In this document: positions 25,472 through 34,213 of the stretch, piece after piece
Position numbering within the stretch: the stretch's first letter is position 1
Layout of the letters: every line of letters starts with the position of its first letter
Assembly: GCF_000238595.1 (NCBI RefSeq)
Contig: NZ_AGTS01000145.1
Coordinates: 62,001-126,000, forward strand
From: Acidovorax sp. NO-1
GTDB taxonomy: Bacteria; Pseudomonadota; Gammaproteobacteria; Burkholderiales; Burkholderiaceae_C
Direction: 5' to 3'
Length of the DNA: 64,000 nt
Position numbers and translations under genes: made by a program
Notes under the pieces: generated by a model
The model's input: the letters and a program-made list of their open reading frames with translations, nothing else
The model's database searches: none
What the model was told of the DNA's origin: nothing

Positions 25472-27292
25472 TCACAGGGGATAACCGGTGGCCTGGGCCA
25501 CCCTGGCCAGCATCTGCTCTGCCACGGGGCGGCCGCGCAGGCTGTCGGCAATGGTCACGCTCTTGCCATTGCGCAGGCTCACCTGCACGCGGAAGAAGGT
25601 GGTGTGCTGGTGGCCGCTTTGCTGGGTGTAGCTTTCCTTGATGCGCAGGCGGGCGATGTCTTTGGCGGGCACGCGCTGCCAGGCCAGCATCAGGCCCAGC
25701 AGGCGGCGTTCGGTGCGCAGGCCCTGGCGATCGAGCTGCACGGTCAGGCTGTTGCACACCGCGTAAAAGCCCCACACCAGCATGGCACCGCCCACGCCGC
25801 CAAACACCACCGGAAACAAAGCAGGCGCGCCGCCGTAGCCCGCCAGCATGCCCATGCTAAAGAATGCGCCGCCCATCACCAGCCACAGCAGGTTCTGCCG
25901 CCACAGGCGGCCATAGGGCTGATACAGCCGCACGCCGCCTTCCACGGGCTCGATATTGCTCACCGCGTCCAGCTCGGCGTCGCGCCGGGCCTGCGCCTGC
26001 GGGTGCTTGGCGGCGTCGTGTGCAAGCCAGGTGGATTCGGTACCCGTGGCGTACACGGGCACTTCAAACCGGCGCGAGAACTTCAGCGCGGGATCGGTGC
26101 TTTCCAGCAGCACCGTCCAGTGGTGTTCGCTGTCGCCCGCGGGCTGCTCGGACTCGGGCAGGCCCTTGGGCACATTCAGCCGGAACGCGACGCGGCTGCC
26201 CGGACCCTGCGGCTGCACCTGCGCCGCGCCCTCGCCCTGCCATACCACCTGTTCACGCGACTCGTTGCCGTGCTCGCTGCCTCCCGTGCGGGTCTGGTAG
26301 TGGTAGGCGCAGCGCAGCGTGACCGCAAAGCGCAGCTCAGGCCGGTAAGGCACCGTGGGCAAATCCATCGTGGCGCCCACATGCCCGCCAATGGAGCCGG
26401 GGAAAGGGTCCATCACCAGGACCACCTCGCCATGGCGCCGCGCATCCAGCGTGGCGCGCACGGCCCACACCAGCAGGCCCAGCCCCACGGCCACCAGCAG
26501 GCCCAGAACCCCCAGCACCAGGAAGTTGTCGTTGCGCCAGGCCCGGGGCATGGCCGACAGCGCGGCCGGGTACGCAATGGCGCCCCACACCACGGCAAAG
26601 CCCCACGCCACCCACACCTCCCAGCGCTTGCCGGAGCGTATGCGGTTGCCGGCCCAGGCCGGTTGGGCGAGCCACGGCGGGTTGCCCACGGTCTGCAGCC
26701 GCTGCGCCTTGCGTTCACCACTGCGCCGCAGGTGCAACGCCCACACCAGCATGCCAAGGCCAAAGCCGCCAAATACCACCACAAAGATCATCCGAAAACC
26801 CAGCAAACCCAGGCGCAGACTGCGGTCGGCCACGGACTGCGCGGGCGCCGACGGGTTGAACCACACGGGTAACGGCACTGCGCTGTGCTGCGCAGCCACC
26901 AGACGCCGCCCCAGGTCTTGCTGAAAGCTGCCCACGTTGTCTGCCGAGGTGTTGATGGCCGCTCGGTGGCCGTCGTAGGTCGTACCGCCCACCTGGTAGC
27001 GGTAGTGCACCGAAACGCTGTACGTGCTGGCCGACTTGCTCCCCCGGTGCGTGTTCAGCGAAGCCGACACCACGGCGGCAGAAACCGGCTCCCAGAACTG
27101 CATGCGCGACCAGTCACACAGCGTGGGCAGCACGCCCAGCAGCAGCGTGCCAATGCCGACGGCCGTAAACGGCAGTGCGAACAGCATCAGAAACCAGGTG
27201 CCGCTTTTGTTGCCTGGGTTCTTGCCTTGGTTCTTGCCTGCAGATGCCTGCGGGGCCGCGCCGCCATTGCGCCGCCGTGCCGGGTTGGCCAT
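25472..27292 (-). CDS. Large DUF3592 membrane protein, paralogue B
   Basis: 606 residues. Same order of elements as the protein at 20253-22052: basic, Gly/Lys-rich N-terminus, membrane helix, DUF3592 domain (RMQFWEPVSAAVVSASLNTH, VHYRYQVGGTTYDGHRAA, VWFNPSAPAQSVADRSLR), further helices, DPFPGSIGGHVGATMDLP, RRFEVPVYATG, two helices and a soluble end (VQLDRQGLRTERRLLG). The strong parallel shows a gene duplication. It is transcribed toward alkB and has no obvious operon partner, unlike paralogue A. Function unknown. The ATG at 27292 gives a sensible N-terminus. Confidence 0.88.
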   Translation of the reverse strand: MANPARRRNGGAAPQASAGKNQGKNPGNKSGTWFLMLFALPFTAVGIGTLLLGVLPTLCDWSRMQFWEPVSAAVVSASLNTHRGSKSASTYSVSVHYRYQVGGTTYDGHRAAINTSADNVGSFQQDLGRRLVAAQHSAVPLPVWFNPSAPAQSVADRSLRLGLLGFRMIFVVVFGGFGLGMLVWALHLRRSGERKAQRLQTVGNPPWLAQPAWAGNRIRSGKRWEVWVAWGFAVVWGAIAYPAALSAMPRAWRNDNFLVLGVLGLLVAVGLGLLVWAVRATLDARRHGEVVLVMDPFPGSIGGHVGATMDLPTVPYRPELRFAVTLRCAYHYQTRTGGSEHGNESREQVVWQGEGAAQVQPQGPGSRVAFRLNVPKGLPESEQPAGDSEHHWTVLLESTDPALKFSRRFEVPVYATGTESTWLAHDAAKHPQAQARRDAELDAVSNIEPVEGGVRLYQPYGRLWRQNLLWLVMGGAFFSMGMLAGYGGAPALFPVVFGGVGGAMLVWGFYAVCNSLTVQLDRQGLRTERRLLGLMLAWQRVPAKDIARLRIKESYTQQSGHQHTTFFRVQVSLRNGKSVTIADSLRGRPVAEQMLARVAQATGYPL

Positions 27293-27440
27293 TCACCCTC
27301 CCTCCCTGTGCGTGCCCCCATGCCGGGGGCTTTGTTCTTCCGGAAACCGGGCGGCGCTGATTCTGCGGCCTGCCGCCGCCGCAGGCCAGCACGTTTTGCC
27401 ACCGGGGTGCACCCTGCGGGCGAATTCACACGGAAATATG

Positions 27441-27496
27441 AATCAAAATGGCCTCCGGCGCTTATCCATAAAGCGCGAGCAGCTATAAAAACAGAA
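27441..27496 (-). repeat. Dispersed palindromic repeat, copy 5
   Basis: AATCAAAATGGCCTCCGGCG, CTTATCCATAAAGCGCGAGC and AGCTATAAAAACAG. Located between divergent genes (DUF3592 paralogue B and the EVE protein), thus near two promoters rather than at a 3' end. Confidence 0.85.
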
Positions 27497-27557
27497 GCAA
27501 ACCTACCGTGGCGTGCCCTGGCCTGCCGTGTATGCACACCACCACACCTTTGCCAAA

Positions 27558-28061
<504 letters not shown>

Positions 28062-28184
28062 CCGAGCGCCCCCTGCAGCTGCTGCACCCCTTGGGCACGC
28101 GGTGTGCGCCTACCGCCGGGCGCGCTGGCCGCACCTATGATGGCCCGCTGACCCCAACGCCCCGGCTGCACCGCCCTTTCTGCC

Positions 28185-28979
28185 ATGCGCAATCTCTTTG
28201 ACTTCAGCTCCTGGTCCGCCACGCTCTCCACGCTGTTCGGGCTGCTGCTCGCCACCCTGGTGATGGTGGGTATCCGGCTGGTTTTCATGCAGACCCTGCA
28301 GCGCCGGCGCGAGCGCGAGAACCGCCAGATCAACGAGCGCCTCAAGACGCTGATTGCGGCGTACAAAACGCTGGGCGGCTCGTTCACCGGGCAATTGCAG
28401 GTGAGCCCCACCCATCTGCGCGACCTGCACCGCCCGCCCGTGGGCATGCCACGTTCATCCCACACCGCCCCGGGCGCGGAGTCCGGAGACTCCGCCACGC
28501 TGGTGGACAACAGCAGCAACAAGGACAACGACCACGCTCCCGTTGACGCCCTGCTTGCCGGCAGCACCGAACGCCAGCGCCGCACCCGCGATGCCGTGGA
28601 GGCGGCCCTGTCCGACGTCATCCTGCTGGGCACCGAAGAACAGGTGCGGCTGGCCACGCAGGCCGCGCAGGACATGGTGGCCGGGCGCAGCGTGGAGGTG
28701 GCGCCACTGGTGGTCTCGCTGCGCCAGTTCATCCGTGCCGCACTGGACCTGGAGCCCATCCCCTCCACCCTTGCCATCCCGCAGCAGGGCCCGTTGCGGC
28801 CCGGGGGTGCGGGCACGGCAGGCCGTCGCGCCAGCCCCGGCGACCGGAGCGCCGGTGCCGCCGGGGGACGCACAGGTGGAGGCGGCGGTGGTGCGGGCGG
28901 TGGCGGCATGGGCGCCATGGCCATGGGTGCGGGCGCGCACCGTGCCGTGGACGACCTCTCCGGCAGCGGCCCGGCCTGA
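28185..28979 (+). CDS. Unknown single-helix membrane protein with glycine-rich tail
   Basis: 264 residues. An N-terminal membrane segment (about 13-37, TLSTLFGLLLATLVMVGIRL) is followed by a highly charged helix (QRRRERENRQINERLKTLIA). A low-complexity middle (about 85-125), a second helical stretch (VEAALSDVILLGTEEQVRLA) and a C-terminal tail made almost only of Gly, Ala, Met and Ser (about 210-264) complete it. I do not recognise a family. The stretch after the membrane helix suggests a cytoplasmic helical domain; the tail looks disordered. Standing alone between the EVE gene and a palindromic repeat. Coding is likely from codon style and length. Confidence 0.72.
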   Translation: MRNLFDFSSWSATLSTLFGLLLATLVMVGIRLVFMQTLQRRRERENRQINERLKTLIAAYKTLGGSFTGQLQVSPTHLRDLHRPPVGMPRSSHTAPGAESGDSATLVDNSSNKDNDHAPVDALLAGSTERQRRTRDAVEAALSDVILLGTEEQVRLATQAAQDMVAGRSVEVAPLVVSLRQFIRAALDLEPIPSTLAIPQQGPLRPGGAGTAGRRASPGDRSAGAAGGRTGGGGGGAGGGGMGAMAMGAGAHRAVDDLSGSGPA

Positions 28980-29009
28980 CCGCCCACGCTGTCGCTGCAA
29001 AAAATCTCA

Positions 29010-29065
29010 GGTGTTTTTGGCCGCCGGCGCTTTATGGGAAAGCGCAGCGCGCTATCAAATTCATA
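29010..29065 (-). repeat. Dispersed palindromic repeat, copy 6
   Basis: GGTGTTTTTGGCCGCCGGCG, CTTTATGGGAAAGCGCAGCG and CGCTATCAAATTC. Hairpin less perfect than in other copies. Lies 30 bases after the glycine-rich protein gene and next to a GGDEF-gene remnant. Confidence 0.8.
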
Positions 29066-29117
29066 TCTTCATGGATCCAGTCGTGCGACAGCTTGCATCA
29101 AACGCACCTTCGTTGCT

Positions 29118-29394
29118 CTACGTGCCGCTGTCCACCACGCGGTTGCGGCCCAGGTGCTTGGCGCAGTACAGGCGCCGGTCCACCTCCCGTACAAACCGCA
29201 CCGGGTCGTCGTGCGCACCCGGGATGATGGTGCCCACCCCCGAGGCCGCGCGCGGAATCTGCGCCTTGAAAACCGCCTTGCGGCACCGCTCTGCCAGGGA
29301 ATCGCGCGGGTGGATTCCAGCAAGGTGCGGTAGAGCGCGCCGTCGGAGTCTGGCGAATGTGCACCATGGGGCAGCCCCTGCTGCCGCCGCCTGC
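29118..29394 (-). pseudogene. Remnant of a diguanylate cyclase (GGDEF) gene
   Basis: The frame from about 29300 down to 29118 reads SLAERCRKAVFKAQIPRAA, then SGVGTIIPGAHDDPVRFVRE and VDRRLYCAKHLGRNRVVDSG. That is the C-terminal end of a GGDEF domain (family pattern LAERxRxAV, SVGVA, ALYxAKxxGRNRV). Upstream, matching residues (PDSDGALYRTLLESTRAI) fall in a different frame, and no GGDEF motif, start or rest of the protein is present. So this is a truncated, frameshifted leftover of about 90-100 codons with no likely function. It separates the GntR regulator from the palindromic repeat copy 6. Confidence 0.75.
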
Positions 29395-30075
29395 TCACTG
29401 GGACTGAAGCAAGGGCGATCGCAGAATGATCTGGGCTGTGGCCAGCAGGTGCTGCTCCACGGTCTGAAAGGCTTTTTGCGGGTCGCGGGCGAGGGCCGCT
29501 TCCATGATCTGGCGGTGTTCATGGCGCACATCGCGCTGGTCGGTACTCAGCGGCACCGAGAGGCGGCGGTAACGCTCGCTTTGCTCGTACAGCATGTGGC
29601 GCATGCGCAGCAGCCACTGGTTGGGACATGCGCTGACCAGCGCTTCGTGGAACTCGCCATGGGCGTCGTTCCAGGGCTTGGTGGACCGTGCTTCGATGTC
29701 CGATGTCTGCGACTGCAGCCGCTCCATGCGGTGCGCTGCGGCCACGATCCGGGTTTCCCACTCCACATCGCCGTGCCGCATGGCCTGGCCCAGGCACAGG
29801 CATTCCATTTCGACCCGCGCGCGCGTGAGGTCCAGCAGCTCATCCTTGCTGACCGGGCTCACACGGTAGCCCCGCTGCGATTCCGCAATCACCATGCCCT
29901 GGGCGGCCAGGCGTGAGAGCGCCTCGCGCACTGCGCCCAGGCTCAGCTCAAACCGTTCTTCCAGCGCCTTGATGTTGAGCTTGGCTCCTGGAGGCAGCCG
30001 CCCGTCCAGTATTTCTGAGCGGATGAGCTCGCAGGCGGTTTCGGCCTGTGTGGGTTTGGTCAAGGTGGTCTGCAT
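29395..30075 (-). CDS. GntR-family regulator, FadR/FCD subgroup
   Basis: 226 residues. N-terminal winged helix: LIRSEILDGRLPPGAKLNIK, then LSLGAVREALSRLAAQGMV. C-terminal all-helical FCD ligand domain (about 80-220) with histidines and acidic residues placed to bind a metal: NDAHGEFHEALVSACPN and the MEAAL...EQHLLATA region. Such regulators usually repress a nearby catabolic operon until a carboxylate or sugar-acid ligand binds. Divergent from the FAH-TRAP-FAD oxidase operon (start 112 bases away), with a 25-base near-palindrome between them as a likely operator. Repression and ligand are inferred. Confidence 0.93.
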   Translation of the reverse strand: MQTTLTKPTQAETACELIRSEILDGRLPPGAKLNIKALEERFELSLGAVREALSRLAAQGMVIAESQRGYRVSPVSKDELLDLTRARVEMECLCLGQAMRHGDVEWETRIVAAAHRMERLQSQTSDIEARSTKPWNDAHGEFHEALVSACPNQWLLRMRHMLYEQSERYRRLSVPLSTDQRDVRHEHRQIMEAALARDPQKAFQTVEQHLLATAQIILRSPLLQSQ

Positions 30076-30116
30076 GGCGGACGGATTGTATGCGGGAATG
30101 TACCAACACGCGAATA

Positions 30117-30141
30117 ATAGATTATTTGATTAAATATCTAT
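30117..30141. promoter_or_regulatory. Candidate GntR operator in the divergent promoter region
   Basis: AT-rich near-perfect inverted repeat: ATAGAT at the left, ATCTAT at the right, with ATTTGATTAAAT palindromic inside. It stands out from the GC-rich surroundings and sits between the GntR gene and the operon it probably controls. It could also overlap promoter elements of either gene. Confidence 0.5.
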
Positions 30142-30186
30142 CAGCGCGATTCAACACCCCCACACGCGCTCCCACCAGGAGAACAA

Positions 30187-31101
30187 ATGAAGTTGGTTCG
30201 TTTTCAATCGCGCGGCGTCCCCGGCTGGGCCGTGCAGAGCCCCGCCACTGGCAAGTGGCATGGCGCCACGGAGGGCCAGCCCGGTTACCCCGGAGATGTG
30301 GACACCCTGATCCGGCGTGGCCGCACTGCACTCGATGCGGCTGCACTCGTCATGGCGCAGCACCCCGCTGTCGACATGGACACTGTGCAGTACCTGCCCC
30401 CCGTTGAGCACCCGCGCAAGATCATCTGCGTAGGGCTGAACTACCGTGACCACACGGCAGAAAGCGGATTTGTGCAACCGCCCTACCCCACGCTGTTCGC
30501 GCGCTTCAATTCCAGCGTGACGGCACACAACGCGCCGCTGCTGCACTCTGAGCTGTCAGACACGCTGGACTTCGAGGGCGAGCTGGCCGTGGTGATCGGA
30601 ACCGGCGGCTACCGCATCCAGCGCGCCGACGCGCTCTCGCACGTGCTGGGTTACTCGGTGTTCAACGACGGCAGCGTGCGCGAATACCAGTTCAAGACCC
30701 CGCAGTGGACCATGGGCAAGAACTTTGATGGCACAGGCGCCTTTGGCCCCTGCATGGTGACTGCCGACGAGCTGCCGCCCGGCGCCCGCGGCCTGCTGCT
30801 CGAAACACGCCTGAACGGCCAGACCGTGCAGTCCGCCAACACCAGCGACATGGTGTTCGACGTTGAATCCCTCATCGTGACCATCAGCGAGGCCATCACG
30901 CTCGAAGCCGGCGACCTGATCGTGGCGGGCACCCCCGCAGGCATCGGCCATGCGCGCGAGCCGCGCCTGTACATGAAACCTGGCGACATCTGCGAGGTAG
31001 AAATCGAACGCATCGGCCTGCTGCGCAACCGGGTGCACAGCGTAGCCGCCACCCCACAAACCCCTGCCCCCGCCCAACCCCTTGAGGAGACAGCATCATG
31101 A
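30187..31101 (+). CDS. Fumarylacetoacetate hydrolase (FAH) family protein
   Basis: 304 residues; AGGAG sits 5 bases before the ATG at 30187. Two-part architecture: a short N-terminal domain (about 1-75) and the FAH catalytic domain from KIICVGLNYRDHTAES. Metal-binding acidic residues are in TLDFEGELAVVIG and YSVFNDGSVREYQ. Further family blocks are MGKNFDGTGAFGPCMV and GDLIVAGTPAGIGHAR. Relatives hydrolyse or isomerise C-C bonds in acylpyruvates and beta-keto acids, or lyse ureidoglycolate. First gene of a TRAP-transporter operon, so it likely acts on the imported acid or a derivative. Its stop overlaps the start of the binding-protein gene (ATGA at 31098). Confidence 0.92.
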   Translation: MKLVRFQSRGVPGWAVQSPATGKWHGATEGQPGYPGDVDTLIRRGRTALDAAALVMAQHPAVDMDTVQYLPPVEHPRKIICVGLNYRDHTAESGFVQPPYPTLFARFNSSVTAHNAPLLHSELSDTLDFEGELAVVIGTGGYRIQRADALSHVLGYSVFNDGSVREYQFKTPQWTMGKNFDGTGAFGPCMVTADELPPGARGLLLETRLNGQTVQSANTSDMVFDVESLIVTISEAITLEAGDLIVAGTPAGIGHAREPRLYMKPGDICEVEIERIGLLRNRVHSVAATPQTPAPAQPLEETAS

Positions 31102-32132
31102 AGACGAAGACCACGCGACTGCACCGCTTTCTTTGCGCCGCCGTACTGGGCGCCGCTGCCACGCTGGCAGTCACCAGCACCGCCCGCGCGCAGGATGTGA
31201 AAGTGCGCACCGCCCGCTTCGGCCATGGCCTGGCAGACGCCCACCCCGCGGGCCAGGCAGCCAAGCAATTCGCGGCCGACATGGAGCAGGCCACCGGCGG
31301 CAAGATGAAGATCGCCGTCATCGCCAACCAGGCCCTGGGCCCCGACCCGCAGATGCTGGGCGCGCTGCAAGGCGGTGTGCAAGAGTTCTATACCGGCAGC
31401 GCGCTGGCGCTGCTGGGCCAGGTCAAGGAGCTGGGGTTTCAGGACGTGCCCTTCCTCTTCAACACCGAGGCCGAGGCGCATGCCGTGTTCGACGGCCCCG
31501 TGGGCCAGTACCTCAACAACAAGCTCAACGGCGTGGGCATCCACGTGCTGGGCTGGTGGGAGAACGGGTTCCGGCACATCACCAACTCGCGCCGCCCGGT
31601 CAACAAGATCGACGACCTCAAGGGCCTGAAGCTGCGCACCCAGCCCAACCCGCTCACGCTCGATGCCTTCAAGGCCATTGGCGCCAACGCATCGCCCCTG
31701 CCCTGGTCCGAGCTGTTTGTGGCGCTGGAGACCAAGGCGTTTGACGGGCAGGAGAACCCGGTGGTGCTGATGTACACCCAGCGGTTTTATGAAGTGCAAA
31801 AGTACATGACGCTGTCGGGTCACGTGTATTCGCCGCTGATCTTTGCGGTGTCCAAAAAGTTCTGGGACAGCCTCACCCCCGATGAACAAAAGATGATGAA
31901 CACCGCCGCCCGCAAGGCCACGGAGTTCCAGCGCAAATCCACCGCCGCCGAGGCCGGCACCGCCCTGCAGGGCATGAAGGACAAGGGCGTGCAGGTCACC
32001 CAGTTCTCTGAAGCCGATCTGCAGGCCATCCGCGACCGCGTGCCCCCAGCGATTGCGCCCCACCTCGAAAAGATCGGGCCCGAGTTCATGACCCTGGTGC
32101 GCACCGAAATCGCCAAGGCCCGCGCCAGGTAG
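31098..32132 (+). CDS. dctP: TRAP transporter solute-binding protein (DctP type)
   Basis: 344 residues, GAGGAG upstream. A signal peptide ends near TARAQD. The mature protein begins VKVRTARFGHGLADAHPAGQ and has the family features: MLGALQGGVQEFYTGS, WWENGFRHITNSRRPV and LKGLKLRTQPNPLTLDAF. The conserved arginine in LKLRTQPNP normally contacts the ligand carboxylate. Captures an organic acid in the periplasm and passes it to the DctQM permease encoded downstream at 33680-35490. The FAD-linked dehydrogenase gene is inserted between the binding protein and the permease, suggesting ligand and enzyme substrate are the same or related (a 2-hydroxy acid is plausible). Confidence 0.94.
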   Translation: MKTKTTRLHRFLCAAVLGAAATLAVTSTARAQDVKVRTARFGHGLADAHPAGQAAKQFAADMEQATGGKMKIAVIANQALGPDPQMLGALQGGVQEFYTGSALALLGQVKELGFQDVPFLFNTEAEAHAVFDGPVGQYLNNKLNGVGIHVLGWWENGFRHITNSRRPVNKIDDLKGLKLRTQPNPLTLDAFKAIGANASPLPWSELFVALETKAFDGQENPVVLMYTQRFYEVQKYMTLSGHVYSPLIFAVSKKFWDSLTPDEQKMMNTAARKATEFQRKSTAAEAGTALQGMKDKGVQVTQFSEADLQAIRDRVPPAIAPHLEKIGPEFMTLVRTEIAKARAR

Positions 32133-32219
32133 GTCAAAGGCGCGCTCTTCGCCAATGGCCCGCGCTCGGGGCGCCCTGATCCCGAGCGCGGTCTGCCTTT
32201 TCGACATTCAACGACTGCC

Positions 32220-33650
32220 ATGAACGCCCGCCTGCCCCTGCCTTTGCCCCCCGCCCTTCTGGAATCGCTTGGCCAGCTGCTGGGCGAGCGCCTGTCCACC
32301 AGCGCGTCGGTGTGTGCACACCACGGGCGCGACGAGTCCATCTTTGCCGCCATGCCACCCGACGCCGTCGCCTACGCCCGCAGCACCGACGACGTGGTGG
32401 CCATCGTGCGGCTGTGCAAACAGCACCGCGTGCCGCTGGTGCCCTACGGGGCAGGCTCGTCACTCGAAGGCCACACCCTGGCCACCCAGGGCGGCCTCAC
32501 GCTGAACCTGCAGCAGATGGACCAGGTCATTGCCATCCACGCCGACGACCAGTGCGCCACCGTGCAGCCGGGCGTTACGCGCAAGGCTTTGAACGCGGCG
32601 CTGCGCGATGAAGGCCTATTCTTCCCCATCGACCCCGGTGCGGACGCCACCATTGGCGGCATGTGCGCCACCCGTGCCAGCGGCACCAACGCCGTGCGCT
32701 ACGGCACCATGCGCGAAAACGTGCTCAACCTCACGGTGGTGACGGCAGATGGCGAGGTCATCACCACAGCACGCCGCGCCAAGAAATCCGCAGCGGGTTA
32801 CGACCTGACGCGGCTATTTGTAGGCTCTGAGGGCACGCTGGGCGTGATCGTGCAAGCCACCGTGCGCCTGTACCCGCTGCCCGAAAGCGTGATGGCGGCG
32901 GTGTGCGCGTTCCCAGACATCCATTCGGCTGTCGAGGTGGTGGCCCAGACCATTCAACTCGGCGTGCCCATTGCCCGTTGCGAGTTCGTAGATACCGTTG
33001 CCATCCGCGCACTCAACCTGTACAGCAAGACCGGGCTGCCAGAGCAACCCCACCTGTTCTTTGAGTTCCACGGCAGCGAGCCGGGCGTGCGCGAGCAGGT
33101 GGCCGTGGTGCAGGCCCTGGCGCAGGACGGCGGTGGCGCGCAGTTCCAGTGGTCTGGCACGCCCGAAGAGCGCACGCGGCTCTGGGAGGCGCGCCACAAC
33201 GTCTACTTTGCGGCGCTGCAATTGCGCCCGGGTTGCCGCTCTGTCGTCACCGATGTGTGTGTGCCCATGTCCCGCCTGGCAGACTGCGTGACCGAGACCG
33301 CGCAAGACCTGGCGCAGTCGGGCATCCTCGCGCCCATGGTGGGGCATGTGGGCGACGGCAACTTTCATGTGCAGATGCTGGTGGACGCCAGCGTGCCTGC
33401 CGAGGTGGAAGGTGCCGAAGCGCTGAACGCGCGCCTGGTGCAGCGCGCCCTGGCTATGGACGGCACCTGCACCGGCGAACATGGTGTGGGCCTGCACAAG
33501 CAAGGCTTCCTGGTCGATGAACTGGGCCCGGCCGCCGTGGCGGTGATGCGCCAGATCAAGCAGGCCATGGACCCCCACAACCTGCTGAATCCGGGCAAGA
33601 TCTTCACGTTTGGCAGCCCCGCCAGCCAGCCCTCGGCCGTTGGCCACTGA
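32220..33650 (+). CDS. FAD-linked 2-hydroxyacid dehydrogenase (D-lactate dehydrogenase/GlcD type)
   Basis: 476 residues. FAD-binding PCMH domain: CKQHRVPLVPYGAGSSLEGH, TVQPGVTRKALNAALRD, FFPIDPGADATIGGM and the GTMRENVLNL, FVGSEGTLGVI blocks. C-terminal FAD oxidase domain ends in HVGDGNFHVQMLVD, then GTCTGEHGVGLHKQGFL and MDPHNLLNPGKIF. These enzymes oxidise D-2-hydroxy acids (D-lactate, glycolate and relatives) to 2-keto acids with FAD, passing electrons to a quinone or cytochrome. No 4Fe-4S motifs, so not the iron-sulfur GlcF-like partner. Located between dctP and dctQM, which strongly ties it to the TRAP substrate. Exact acid unknown. Confidence 0.93.
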   Translation: MNARLPLPLPPALLESLGQLLGERLSTSASVCAHHGRDESIFAAMPPDAVAYARSTDDVVAIVRLCKQHRVPLVPYGAGSSLEGHTLATQGGLTLNLQQMDQVIAIHADDQCATVQPGVTRKALNAALRDEGLFFPIDPGADATIGGMCATRASGTNAVRYGTMRENVLNLTVVTADGEVITTARRAKKSAAGYDLTRLFVGSEGTLGVIVQATVRLYPLPESVMAAVCAFPDIHSAVEVVAQTIQLGVPIARCEFVDTVAIRALNLYSKTGLPEQPHLFFEFHGSEPGVREQVAVVQALAQDGGGAQFQWSGTPEERTRLWEARHNVYFAALQLRPGCRSVVTDVCVPMSRLADCVTETAQDLAQSGILAPMVGHVGDGNFHVQMLVDASVPAEVEGAEALNARLVQRALAMDGTCTGEHGVGLHKQGFLVDELGPAAVAVMRQIKQAMDPHNLLNPGKIFTFGSPASQPSAVGH

Positions 33651-33679
33651 TGAGCAATCAAAAGCAGTCATAAGCACCC

Positions 33680-34213
33680 ATGAAGCACATGCCCCCATCT
33701 GGTTTGAAACGACTCATCCACTGGTACTTCAAGGCGCTGGAGGTCATCCTCGTGCTGTGCCTGGGCGCCATGTGCGTCATGGTGTTTGGCAACGTGGTGC
33801 TGCGCCACGTGTTTGATTCGGGCATCAACATCTCCGAAGAGCTGTCACGCTTCATGTTCATCTGGCTGACCTTTCTGGGCGCCATCGTGGCCATGCGTGA
33901 GGGCGGGCACCTGGGCATGGACATGCTGGTGCACCGCCTGCGCGGCAAGGCGCTGTTTGTCACCGTGCTGCTGGCACAGTGCCTGGTGCTGGCCTGCTGT
34001 GCGGTGTTTTTGTGGGGCATGCTGCGCCAGCATGCGCTGAACGTGGCCAACATCGGGTTGGTCACGGGCATATCGCTGGGCGTGGTGTATTCGGTGGCGT
34101 ACCTGTGCGCTGCCTCCATCGGGGTGATGGCGGTGGTCAACATCGTGCGGCTGCTCGCGGGCCGCATCACGGCCGCGTCCCTGGTGGCATCACACGAAGA
34201 AAGCGCCGCATGA
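33680..34213 (+). CDS. dctQ: TRAP transporter small permease (DctQ)
   Basis: 177 residues with four membrane helices: the first from about residue 18 (LEVILVLCLGAMCVMVFGNV), second from LSRFMFIWLTFLGAIVAM, third FVTVLLAQCLVLACCAVFLW and fourth GVVYSVAYLCAASIGVMAVV. The segment MREGGHLGMDMLV between helices two and three is typical of DctQ. Forms a complex with DctM in the inner membrane. The stop overlaps the next start in ATGA. Thirty bases after the FAD dehydrogenase gene. Confidence 0.92.
   Translation: MKHMPPSGLKRLIHWYFKALEVILVLCLGAMCVMVFGNVVLRHVFDSGINISEELSRFMFIWLTFLGAIVAMREGGHLGMDMLVHRLRGKALFVTVLLAQCLVLACCAVFLWGMLRQHALNVANIGLVTGISLGVVYSVAYLCAASIGVMAVVNIVRLLAGRITAASLVASHEESAA

Noticed and set aside
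33979-34209. An upstream extension of the dctM frame
   Set aside because: It lies wholly inside dctQ; the overlapping ATGA start at 34210 gives a normal DctM N-terminus.
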